From DASPTB01 sp035623615 (GTDB lineage Bacteria; Actinomycetota; UBA4738): a stretch of DNA of 7,834 nucleotides. The notes beneath the pieces were generated by a model. The model did not search any database and was not told where the DNA came from. It saw only the letters and a list, made by a program, of their open reading frames with translations. A program made the translations under genes and the position numbers. Position 1 is the first letter of the stretch, and every line of letters starts with the position of its first letter. The stretch is taken from assembly GCA_035623615.1 (NCBI GenBank), contig DASPTB010000023.1, positions 1 to 7,834 on the forward strand, written 5' to 3'. Shown piece after piece: positions 1 through 6,144 of this stretch.

Positions 1-1172
1 TCGAACAGCTCCTGCACCCGCGGCAGACCGTGCGTGATGTCCTCACCGGCGACGCCGAGCTTCGGCTGCTGATGGGCTCGGGAGCGGAGACCGTCCATGT
101 GCGATCGGTCCTCACGTGCGAGGCAACGGTCGGCGTATGCCGCCTGTGCTACGGGCGGAACCTCGCCACCGGCAGGCTCGTCGACATCGGCGAGGCGGTG
201 GGCATCATCGCCGCGCAGTCGATCGGTGAGCCGGGCACGCAGCTGACGATGCGGACCTTCCACACAGGCGGCGTCGCCGGTGAGGACATCACGCACGGTC
301 TGCCGCGGGTGCAGGAGCTGTTCGAGGCGCGCCGCCCCAAGGGCGAGGCGCAGATCACCGAGCTCTCCGGGCGCGTGGAGATCGACGACGACGACGAGAA
401 GAAGGTGCGCCGCATCACGGTCACGTCCGACGACGGCGATCAGGTGCAGTACGCGGTGTCCCTGCGCGCGCGCCTGGCAGTCGGGGACGGGGACGCGGTC
501 GAGGTCGGGCAGCAGCTGACCGAGGGATCCGTCAATCCCCATGAGAAGCTCCGCGTCGAGGGCGTGCAGGCCCTGCAGCTCCACCTCGTCGAGCAGGTCC
601 AGGAGGTGTACCGCTCGCAGGGCGTCACCATCCACGACAAGCACATCGAACTGATCGTGCGACAGATGCTGCGGAAGGTGCACATCATCGAGCCGGGCGA
701 CACGGAATTCCTTCCCGGCGAGCTGGTGGACCGCCGCCGGTTCGAGGAGAAGAACGCCGAGGTGGTCGAGTCGGACGGGGAGCCGGCATCGGCGCGACCG
801 ATCCTGATGGGGATCACCAAGGCGTCCCTCGCGACCGATTCGTGGCTCGCGGCGGCCTCCTTCCAGGAGACCACGCGCGTGCTCACCGAGGCGGCCATCA
901 GCGCGAAGTCTGACCCCCTGCTGGGCTTGAAGGAGAACGTCATCATCGGCAAGCTCATTCCCGCCGGCAGCGGCCTGGCGCGGTACCGCAACGCGCAGGT
1001 CCGAATCAGGGAGGAAGCCATGCCGGAGTGGTGGCTGGCCCGCCAGCGTGAGCTCGCCGAGGCCCGCGAGGAGCTCGACGAGATGGGCGAGCCGATGCTC
1101 GGCAGCGGCACCATGACGCGTGAGGAGGCCGAGCAGGCACTCGGCGGCTCCCTGGGGGTCGACGAGGTCTGA
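1..1172 (+). CDS. rpoC: DNA-directed RNA polymerase subunit beta' (RpoC), C-terminal part, 5' truncated by window edge
   Basis: This is the C-terminal part of the beta' subunit of RNA polymerase, which forms the catalytic cleft together with beta. The frame is open from base 3 and about 389 residues are visible; the real start lies left of the window. Seen: a zinc-site segment CEATVGVCRLC near fragment residues 39-49, which supplies three of the four cysteines of the second beta' zinc site (the first must lie upstream). It is followed at once by the trigger-loop region with GIIAAQSIGEPGTQL and TMRTFHTGG, among the most conserved stretches of the protein. Further on come GLPRVQELFEARRPKG, an acidic run DDDDE, and the C-terminal block with LMGITKASLATDSW, FQETTRVLTEAAI and GLKENVIIGKLIPAG. 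It ends in an acidic tail and TGA. This is housekeeping transcription machinery. The actinobacterial-type sequence is the main clue to the host. The next gene converges on it, so this is the last gene of its operon. Confidence 0.98.
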   Translation, partial: EQLLHPRQTVRDVLTGDAELRLLMGSGAETVHVRSVLTCEATVGVCRLCYGRNLATGRLVDIGEAVGIIAAQSIGEPGTQLTMRTFHTGGVAGEDITHGLPRVQELFEARRPKGEAQITELSGRVEIDDDDEKKVRRITVTSDDGDQVQYAVSLRARLAVGDGDAVEVGQQLTEGSVNPHEKLRVEGVQALQLHLVEQVQEVYRSQGVTIHDKHIELIVRQMLRKVHIIEPGDTEFLPGELVDRRRFEEKNAEVVESDGEPASARPILMGITKASLATDSWLAAASFQETTRVLTEAAISAKSDPLLGLKENVIIGKLIPAGSGLARYRNAQVRIREEAMPEWWLARQRELAEAREELDEMGEPMLGSGTMTREEAEQALGGSLGVDEV

Positions 1173-1226
1173 CCGAACAGGCGGGGCGCTACCGGACCGC
1201 CGCTCGACCGGCAAACCGATGGGACT

Positions 1227-1252
1227 GCCCCCGGCGCGAGAGCGCCGGGGGC
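1227..1252. terminator. GC-rich hairpin terminator between convergent rpoC and the GH26-like gene
   Basis: A perfect 11-bp inverted repeat, GCCCCCGGCGC (1227-1237) and GCGCCGGGGGC (1242-1252), encloses a GAGA loop. It starts 55 bases after the rpoC stop and ends 6 bases before the stop codon of the convergent gene at 1259. Downstream on the plus strand there is only a weak T-run (CATTCCTC), so it lacks a classical U-tract. Such U-poor GC hairpins are common at gene ends in GC-rich bacteria. Because the stem is symmetric and lies between two converging genes, it may stop transcription from both sides. Confidence 0.8.
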
Positions 1253-1258
1253 CATTCC

Positions 1259-2254
1259 TCAGACGAAGTACGAGCCCGCACCCACCGCTTTGAACGCCGT
1301 GAGCGCCTGCGAGCTCGTGGTGAACCAAAAGGCCATCGGCTTGCCTCGAAACGTCGCGAAGACGTGCGAGTAGGCGCAGAAGACGACGTTCGCCCACGTT
1401 TGGATCCAGTGGCCCGCGTCGTGGAACCACGTCGCCTTGGCGCTGGGGCTCCCCGGGTAGTCGCATGCGGTGGCCTCGAGCGTCCCGAACTCGCAGATGG
1501 CCATCGGTTTGCCGATCGCGACCGCGAACGAGTGAGCGGGCGCGAAGACCTCATTGAAGGATTTGTTGCCGTGGCTCGGGAAACACGGCCAGCGGTTGTA
1601 CCCGTCGACACCGATGATGTCGTATGGGGCGCTTGGCAGCCAGTTGCCGGGTCCGCCGTTCCGGCCGTGGAACGTCGGGGCCATCAGCGTCACCACCCAT
1701 GTCACGTTCTTCACTCGGTTCGTCTCGAACATGCTGATGATGCGTCCGAACTCTGCGCGGTACTCAGCGGGCGTGCCGCACCGCGGGCTGTCGTTCTCGG
1801 GTTCGTGGTTGAACGTGAGATACATCTTCTTGCCCCAAGCGCGGATCGACTGCGCCTGCTGGGTGATCCACGCATCGCGTGTCCCGTCGGCGATGCTTTG
1901 CCAGCTCACGGGGCCGCCACTGCCCCCATAGGAGTTCCACGATACGTAGGGGATTCGACCCTGACCTCGGGTCCACACCTCGTAGGTCGTCGGTAGGGCG
2001 TCGCTCCATCGGTGGTATTGGCGGTCCACCGCGAACTGTCGACCGACGAGACTCTCCGCGTGCCCGATCGCCTTGTACGGCGTGTCGTACACCGCACCGG
2101 GCTCCGCGTGGATGCCCCAGAGACATCTGTTGAACGCCGTGGGGGCGAGGCCGTCGGTGCTGGCAGCGGCCGGTGAGGGAGGGACTTGGATCTGCGTTCC
2201 GAGCAGCGCCGCGCCCGAGAGCGCGGCTCGTTTGACGAACTCACGTCGTTCCAC
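1259..2254 (-). CDS. Tat-exported GH26-like glycoside hydrolase
   Basis: This is a 331-residue secreted glycan hydrolase candidate. The N-terminus carries a twin-arginine signal, ERREFVKRA (residues 2-10), then a short hydrophobic stretch ALSGAALLG and a Pro/Ala region with a likely cleavage near residues 29-32 (PAAAS), so export in folded form is expected. The rest looks like a clan GH-A (beta/alpha)8 barrel of the GH26 type. FNHEPE (148-153) supplies the likely acid/base Glu151, and ICEFGTLE (253-260) the likely nucleophile Glu255. Between them lies IIGVDGYNRW (213-222), a typical strand of these barrels. Six cysteines (44, 159, 224, 254, 264, 293) could form disulfides outside the cell. 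GTG at 2254 is the first start after an in-frame TGA, sits just before the Tat motif, and has AGGGGG 8 bases upstream (2263-2268). GH26 enzymes usually cut beta-mannans or mixed-linkage glucans; the substrate here is unknown, and the neighbours suggest a modified exopolysaccharide. Assignment to GH26 itself is from motifs only. Confidence 0.78.
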   Translation of the reverse strand: MERREFVKRAALSGAALLGTQIQVPPSPAAASTDGLAPTAFNRCLWGIHAEPGAVYDTPYKAIGHAESLVGRQFAVDRQYHRWSDALPTTYEVWTRGQGRIPYVSWNSYGGSGGPVSWQSIADGTRDAWITQQAQSIRAWGKKMYLTFNHEPENDSPRCGTPAEYRAEFGRIISMFETNRVKNVTWVVTLMAPTFHGRNGGPGNWLPSAPYDIIGVDGYNRWPCFPSHGNKSFNEVFAPAHSFAVAIGKPMAICEFGTLEATACDYPGSPSAKATWFHDAGHWIQTWANVVFCAYSHVFATFRGKPMAFWFTTSSQALTAFKAVGAGSYFV

Positions 2255-2285
2255 TCGATCGGCCCCCTGCTTTGTCGTGCCCTCC

Positions 2286-2338
2286 TTCGAAGTGCAACCA
2301 CTTCAGTGCGCTTTTCACACTCTTGGTTGCAAATCGAA
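2286..2338. repeat. Imperfect 15-bp inverted repeat with 23-bp spacer (operator or leader hairpin candidate)
   Basis: TTCGAAGTGCAACCA (2286-2300) and TGGTTGCAAATCGAA (2324-2338) are inverted copies that pair at 13 of 15 positions, separated by 23 bases. The inner 8 bp (TGCAACCA/TGGTTGCA) match exactly. A smaller dyad, GAAGTG-caac-CACTTC (2289-2304), overlaps the left arm, so two alternative hairpins are possible. The element lies 32-84 bases upstream of the GH26-like start, in the gap between two divergent genes. It could be a pair of sites for a dimeric regulator or a structure in the hydrolase leader. No regulator gene is in the window to pair with it. Confidence 0.6.
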
Positions 2339-2472
2339 CAAACCTGGAGAACAGGGGAAGAAAACGGAGTTGGAGGAGAATCGACGAACCGTCGCGTCGA
2401 ACCCTACCACACTGATTCCACAACCGCGAACGCATCCGCGAGTTTCGTCGTGGACTTCGCGCGGTTTCGATC

Positions 2473-2481
2473 TGCTACATT
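2473..2481 (+). promoter_or_regulatory. Extended -10 promoter candidate for the beta-propeller gene
   Basis: TGC-TACATT reads as an extended -10 element (TGn plus a hexamer matching TATAAT at four of six bases). TGGACT (2451-2456) could be a weak -35 at a 19-base spacing. A start site near 2488 would leave a leader of about 33 bases to the ATG at 2521. The surrounding gap (2255-2520) is visibly more AT-rich than the genes. This is a motif match only. Confidence 0.4.
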
Positions 2482-2520
2482 CGTCCATCCTCGTCGTTCG
2501 CAGCGCGAACGTACAGTTCA

Positions 2521-3561
2521 ATGACGGAGTCCGACGCCGATCGCGAGCACCACGCGGACGCCGGTGCCGGAGCGCCGGCGTCATCTCCTCGCGTGATCGT
2601 CAGCTCCGTCGTTCGTTCGAGTCATCAGGGCGAGAGTCACGGCGGCGTGTATCTCGTCGACCTCGCGACGGGCGTGAGCGAGCAGGTGATCGATTGGGAT
2701 GACGCGTCGATCAGCTGGGAGGGGCGGGGAGCTGATCGTGGCCTGCGCGGGATCGCGTTTCACGGCGACCTCGTGTACCTGGCCGCGAGCGACGAGATCT
2801 TCGTCTACGACCGCGCGTTCCGTCACCAACGGTCGTTTCGCAACGAATACCTGAGGCACTGTCACGAGATCACCGTCGACAACGGCGTGCTGTACGCGAC
2901 GTCGACGGGTTTCGACTCGGTGCTTGCCTATGACCTTCGTACGGAAGCGTTCACCGACGGGATCACGCTGCGCTACGACGCGGTGAACGAGTTGCGGCGC
3001 AAGGTCGCACAGGCGGCGCCGGCGCTTGCGTGGGCGACTCGTCCCGCGCCGAGGCTGACACGATTCGACCCGAGCAGGCCGGGAGGGCCGTCGCCCGGCG
3101 ACACGACGCATATCAACAACGTCGCTCGCCTGGGCGGCGCGACGCTCGTGTGCGGGACGAGACTCGCGCGCGTCGTCGCCGTGCGGGGCGGCCGGAGCTT
3201 CACGTACGCGCGCGTCCCCTTCGGTTCGCACAACGCCCGGCCCTTTCGCGACGGGATCATCATGAACCACACGCGAAGCGACCGGATCTGCTACCTGGAT
3301 CGTCGCGGCAGGATCCTGCGGTCGTGGCCCATCGTGCGCTACGCGCGCGAGGATCTGGAGCACTCGGCGGTTCCCGAGGACCAGGCGCGGCAGGCGTTCG
3401 GCCGTGGGCTGGCGGTGCTGGACGACGATCGGTTCGTCGGAGGGTCCTCCCCGGCGACCGTTTCGCTGTATCGGTTCGACCGGCCCGACCCGGTGGTGTC
3501 CGTCAACCTGACGCGAGACGTGCGCAACGCGATCCACGGGCTCGAGGTGTGGCCCTTCTGA
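2521..3561 (+). CDS. Beta-propeller-like cytoplasmic protein of unknown function
   Basis: The 346-residue product has no signal peptide or membrane segment. After a hydrophilic N-terminus of about 22 residues, it shows repeated units of a short beta-rich pattern (a leading His or Arg-Gly, a strand, an Asp/Gly turn, then a strand ending in a V/L-Y-D or Y-R-F type edge). Examples are RGIAFHGDLVYLAA (75-88), HEITVDNGVLYATSTGF (115-131), HINNVARLGGATLVCG (197-212), SHNARPFRDGIIMNHT (236-251), RGLAVLDDDRFVGGSS (295-310) and IHGLEVWPF (338-346). This is the layout of a multi-bladed propeller. It recalls uncharacterised propeller families such as DUF4915/TIGR03032, but I cannot confirm that. ATG at 2521 has no clear Shine-Dalgarno sequence; an in-frame GTG at 2593, where the propeller begins, is an alternative. 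It ends 25 bases before the stop of the convergent sulfotransferase. Its place among sulfotransferase genes suggests a role in the same glycan pathway, as an enzyme, sensor or scaffold; this is inference. Confidence 0.7.
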   Translation: MTESDADREHHADAGAGAPASSPRVIVSSVVRSSHQGESHGGVYLVDLATGVSEQVIDWDDASISWEGRGADRGLRGIAFHGDLVYLAASDEIFVYDRAFRHQRSFRNEYLRHCHEITVDNGVLYATSTGFDSVLAYDLRTEAFTDGITLRYDAVNELRRKVAQAAPALAWATRPAPRLTRFDPSRPGGPSPGDTTHINNVARLGGATLVCGTRLARVVAVRGGRSFTYARVPFGSHNARPFRDGIIMNHTRSDRICYLDRRGRILRSWPIVRYAREDLEHSAVPEDQARQAFGRGLAVLDDDRFVGGSSPATVSLYRFDRPDPVVSVNLTRDVRNAIHGLEVWPF

Positions 3562-3586
3562 CGCCGGGGACGCTGCCGGGCGCGGG

Positions 3587-4576
3587 CTACCAGCGGCCGC
3601 GCTTCGTCAGCAGGTGGAACGCGCGGTCGCGCCGGCGCCGCACCGCACCCGCGTAGGCGGTGCGCCATGTGTCGGAACCGAGCATCCTGACGCTCGACGG
3701 CGCCTCGGAAAGCTCGTCGAGCAGGCAGGCGAGGTCGTAGCCCATGACGGCGAGCCGCTCCTCGCCGATCCACCGCAGGTATCGACGGCCCCAGTCCCTG
3801 CGAAGCGGATTGGAGAACGTCCGCCTCCACTTCTCGAGCGGCTCGGTGCTGAGCTCCCGGTATGCGCGGGTTCCGGTGGCGTCGCCCATCCGCGATTCGA
3901 GGGACGTCTCCGCGAACGACGTGAGCACGGCGGGATCGTGAGGGAGATCCAGGTAGCGCATCAGGCCCGGCCAGGAAGAATCGGGCTCGCGCACGAGATC
4001 CTCGAAGCGAACGGAGTGCACCTGCCCCGCGTGGCGTCCGGCCGCGCGCACGAGCGACTCGAGGCCCTCGTGGAGGTCGACGTGCCACCGGCCGAACGTC
4101 CATCGTCCGCCGGCCCACGTCTCGACGATCGACGCGACGACCGCGAGGGGGTTGCGCCAGAGGACGACGACCTTCGCCTCGGGGAAAAGCGTGATCAGCT
4201 CGTCGGCCACGAGGTGGTACCGCGGCGTCTTGTCCAGGAAGTAGGGAGCACCCCCGGCCGCCAGCCGGTAGAGGTGAAGGACGAATTCGCGCAGCTCGCG
4301 GTCGTACGCGTCCGAGCCGCCCGGAAGACCGTCGGCGAACGCGTCGATCGCCCGGCTCGACGGGCCGTAGCCGTACTCCGCGTACACGCCCGCGCCCCTT
4401 CTCGCGTACAGCTGGGGTAGGAGCAGCCACGGTTCCGGCACGGTACCGACCTCGGGATGGGTGGCGAGCACCCGCTGCAGGAGCGTCGAACCGGATCGTG
4501 GAAGCGATAGCAGGAACAGGGGCGTCGGGTCGGAGGCCGCGCCGGCCGCGCCGGCCGGCTCAGCGATAGCGGCCAC
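3587..4576 (-). CDS. PAPS-dependent sulfotransferase (Sulfotransfer_3-like)
   Basis: This sulfotransferase is predicted to move the sulfuryl group from PAPS to an acceptor hydroxyl or amine, presumably on a glycan, in the cytoplasm. With the start used here it has 329 residues. The 5'-phosphosulfate loop is LFLLSLPRSGSTLLQR (20-35), DKTPRYH lies at 115-121, and the 3'-phosphate-binding segment is VVVLWRNPLAVVAS (136-149), with the expected Arg and Ser. The order LPRSGST, DKTP, WRNP is typical of the bacterial Sulfotransfer_3 family (PF13469). GTG at 4576 was chosen: it gives a 17-base overlap with the upstream wzy-like gene, and GGGAGG lies about 14 bases before it. The longer GTG start at 4654 would add 26 Arg/Pro-rich residues and a 95-base overlap, and has no visible ribosome site. 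A two-copy 9-bp tandem repeat (4539-4556) encodes the Ala/Gly-rich linker before the fold. It is the second gene of a minus-strand unit, probably translationally coupled. The acceptor is unknown. Confidence 0.9.
   Translation of the reverse strand: MAAIAEPAGAAGAASDPTPLFLLSLPRSGSTLLQRVLATHPEVGTVPEPWLLLPQLYARRGAGVYAEYGYGPSSRAIDAFADGLPGGSDAYDRELREFVLHLYRLAAGGAPYFLDKTPRYHLVADELITLFPEAKVVVLWRNPLAVVASIVETWAGGRWTFGRWHVDLHEGLESLVRAAGRHAGQVHSVRFEDLVREPDSSWPGLMRYLDLPHDPAVLTSFAETSLESRMGDATGTRAYRELSTEPLEKWRRTFSNPLRRDWGRRYLRWIGEERLAVMGYDLACLLDELSEAPSSVRMLGSDTWRTAYAGAVRRRRDRAFHLLTKRGRW
4539..4556. repeat. Tandem 9-bp repeat, two copies
   Basis: GCGCCGGCC occurs twice back to back inside the N-terminal coding region of the minus-strand sulfotransferase. 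It encodes part of a flexible Ala/Gly linker ahead of the PAPS loop. It probably reflects slippage in a GC-rich linker and has no evident regulatory role. Confidence 0.6.
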
Positions 4577-5939
4577 GCGGAGGGCGCCGTCCTCCCGGAT
4601 CGCCGGCGAGCCCGAGGGCCGGCGCCGGCCGGGAGCCGACGGCCGCCTGGGCACGTGCGCGGACGGGGCCCGCCGGCGCTCGCATCGGCTCGCCGACGAG
4701 CATCATCAGTGCGTAGAGCCCGAAGATCGAGGAACCACGGCCGACCGCGGAGAGCTCGGGGTTGAACAGCGCGGCCACGAACAGGACGTTGAAGCCCACC
4801 AGCAGGACGCGGAGCAGGCCGGCCTTTCGCTGCTCGCCGGACGCGACGAAGCCGCGATACCTGCGCAGGACGACCATCTCGGTGGCTGCGATCCACCAGA
4901 TCATCAGGAACAAACCGAGCAGCCCACCCGTGGCCGCGACCATGATGTAGTCGTCGTGGAACGGGGCCGTGAACGGCGCCCCCAGTCCGTCGCGCCGGAT
5001 GACGGTCTCGGTGATGTCGCCGGTGAAGGCGGAGCCGACCCACGGCGACTTCTTGAAAGTCTGGAAGCCGTTCTGATACAGGGCGATGCGCGCGTTGTTG
5101 TTGTCCTTCTTCGCGACGGCATGGAAGTAGTCGCTGGCGACCCCGGCGGTGGAGTTGAAGTTGACGACGGCGAAGACCAGGATCGCCACGCCGGCGGCCG
5201 CCACGACGTAGGGCCGCAGGGGCGAGCCCTTCGGCTTGGTGACGAAGAACGTCAGGAGGGTGACGAGGAAGACCACGGCGTTCGTCCCCGACCGGTACGT
5301 CGCGAAGATGATCGTCGCCAGCACGAGCAGGCACGCGAAAACCGGCCGGCGGCGGGAGGTCCAGGCGGCCGCCGCGCCCAAGGCCACGAAGAACACCTTC
5401 GAGTTGCGGTACGTCTTCGGCGCGATGAACCGGGGGAAGGCGGTGCTCAGGACGCTCAGGTTGGCGATGACGTTCAAGAAGGCGTAGACGAGTCCGATCC
5501 ACGCGATGCGGCGCGTGATCCGGTCGGCTTCCGCTTCCGTCAGCTGCCACGTCGCGAACAGGTAGGTGAACGCGACGAGCATCGGCAGGAACACGGGAAG
5601 CGCGCCACTCGTCTCGTGGAGCCGGAGCCTGCCGTAGATGCTTCCGAAGAGGCCGTACGCCATGAAGAGGCCGAGGACGCGGTCGGAGGTCGTCAGGCGA
5701 CGAATCCGGATCACCCCGGAGCGCACGACGACGAAGAGGGCCCCGAGGACCGGGATAAAGAGGATCCCGTACCGCAGGGGGCTTCCCGACCTGTCCGTAA
5801 AGTCCGCCACGTCGACGGTGACGATGAGGAGCATCAGGAGAACCCAGCGCGCGTAGCGGTACGAGTCCGTGTGAACGGCTCGTTGGCGACGCCGGGTGGA
5901 CGCGTGGCGCGTGAGTGTAGGAGGCTCCGCAGTGACCAT
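4560..5939 (-). CDS. O-antigen ligase/polymerase-like (Wzy/WaaL family) membrane protein
   Basis: This is a 459-residue integral membrane protein with about 11-12 predicted helices, for example at 31-46, 56-76, 87-103, 112-131, 144-164, 181-193, 199-214, 219-234, 243-261, 331-357, 375-393 and 403-416. A long loop (about 262-327) between the later helices contains NNARIALYQNGFQTF, SPWVGSAF and then HDDYIMVAATGGLLGL (328-343). The loop Arg284, the P-W-V-G turn and the His-Asp-Asp-Tyr leading into a Gly-rich helix are the hallmarks of the O-antigen ligase domain (PF04932). This domain is shared by Wzy polymerases, WaaL ligases and related exopolysaccharide polymerases. The role is to polymerise lipid-linked repeat units, or transfer a glycan chain, on the outer face of the membrane. 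Ligase and polymerase cannot be told apart from sequence alone. ATG at 5939 precedes a basic cytoplasmic N-terminus and has only a weak GGGCGG upstream. The last 40 residues are a Pro/Arg/Ala-rich tail, part of which overlaps the next gene. It leads a two-gene unit with the sulfotransferase. Confidence 0.88.
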   Translation of the reverse strand: MVTAEPPTLTRHASTRRRQRAVHTDSYRYARWVLLMLLIVTVDVADFTDRSGSPLRYGILFIPVLGALFVVVRSGVIRIRRLTTSDRVLGLFMAYGLFGSIYGRLRLHETSGALPVFLPMLVAFTYLFATWQLTEAEADRITRRIAWIGLVYAFLNVIANLSVLSTAFPRFIAPKTYRNSKVFFVALGAAAAWTSRRRPVFACLLVLATIIFATYRSGTNAVVFLVTLLTFFVTKPKGSPLRPYVVAAAGVAILVFAVVNFNSTAGVASDYFHAVAKKDNNNARIALYQNGFQTFKKSPWVGSAFTGDITETVIRRDGLGAPFTAPFHDDYIMVAATGGLLGLFLMIWWIAATEMVVLRRYRGFVASGEQRKAGLLRVLLVGFNVLFVAALFNPELSAVGRGSSIFGLYALMMLVGEPMRAPAGPVRARAQAAVGSRPAPALGLAGDPGGRRPPRGRYR

Positions 5940-5982
5940 TCGTGCACCCGCCCGGCGCTCGGCGCGCTCGCGCGGTGCGGCG

Positions 5983-5991
5983 ATGGTAACA
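5983..5991 (-). promoter_or_regulatory. Extended -10 promoter candidate for the wzy-like operon
   Basis: On the minus strand TGT-TACCAT reads as an extended -10 element (TGn plus a hexamer keeping the key TA....T bases). A start site near 5976 would leave a leader of about 37 bases to the ATG at 5939. No convincing -35 box is seen at the usual spacing. Motif match only. Confidence 0.33.
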
Positions 5992-6030
5992 GACGAACCT
6001 CGCTGCTCAGGAGGGCAAAAGGCCGATCGC

Positions 6031-6087
6031 GTACGGCATTCGACCTAGGACGCGAGTCTCGTTCACGGGGAGCCCGCGGTGCCGTAC
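6031..6087. repeat. Exact 8-bp inverted repeat with 41-bp spacer in the divergent promoter region
   Basis: GTACGGCA (6031-6038) and TGCCGTAC (6080-6087) are exact inverted copies in the gap between the wzy-like operon and the sulfotransferase pair. The right arm ends 11 bases before the predicted -10 box at 6099, a position where an activator or repressor could act. It also overlaps a small dyad, CGGT-gccgt-ACCG (6077-6089). An 8-bp match could arise by chance in GC-rich DNA, so this is weak evidence of a regulator site. Confidence 0.3.
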
Positions 6088-6098
6088 CGTGGAGTCGA

Positions 6099-6104
6099 TA
6101 CAAT
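6099..6104 (+). promoter_or_regulatory. -10 promoter candidate for the sulfotransferase pair
   Basis: TACAAT matches TATAAT at five of six positions and stands out in an otherwise GC-rich gap. A start site near 6111 would give a leader of about 34 bases to the ATG at 6145, and would lie downstream of the earlier in-frame GTG at 6079, which argues against that longer start. No good -35 box is visible. Confidence 0.4.
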
Positions 6105-6144
6105 CGGCGAGCGACGGGGGGCGACCGGCCGAGCCCGGAGAACG

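Noticed and set aside
383..402. Short GAC/GAG run in rpoC that looks like a microsatellite
   Set aside because: It encodes a short acidic stretch (DDDDE) within the normal beta' reading frame, with no sign of expansion or frameshift.
2186..2524. Plus-strand 112-codon open frame whose TGA overlaps the propeller ATG (ATGA), suggesting a small upstream coupled gene
   Set aside because: It begins antisense to the hydrolase signal peptide, contains the inverted repeat and the promoter candidate, and has a Ser/Arg-rich composition without motifs. The ATGA overlap is most likely coincidence.
2581..3537. Open frame of 318 codons on the minus strand opposite the propeller gene
   Set aside because: The product is Arg/Val/His-rich with no recognisable motif, while the plus strand shows repeated blade patterns. 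It is an antisense shadow.
6079..6144. N-terminal extension of the second sulfotransferase from GTG 6079
   Set aside because: The GTG lies upstream of the best -10 box (6099-6104), and the extra residues are Arg/Gly-rich without conserved pattern. ATG 6145 has GGAG just upstream.
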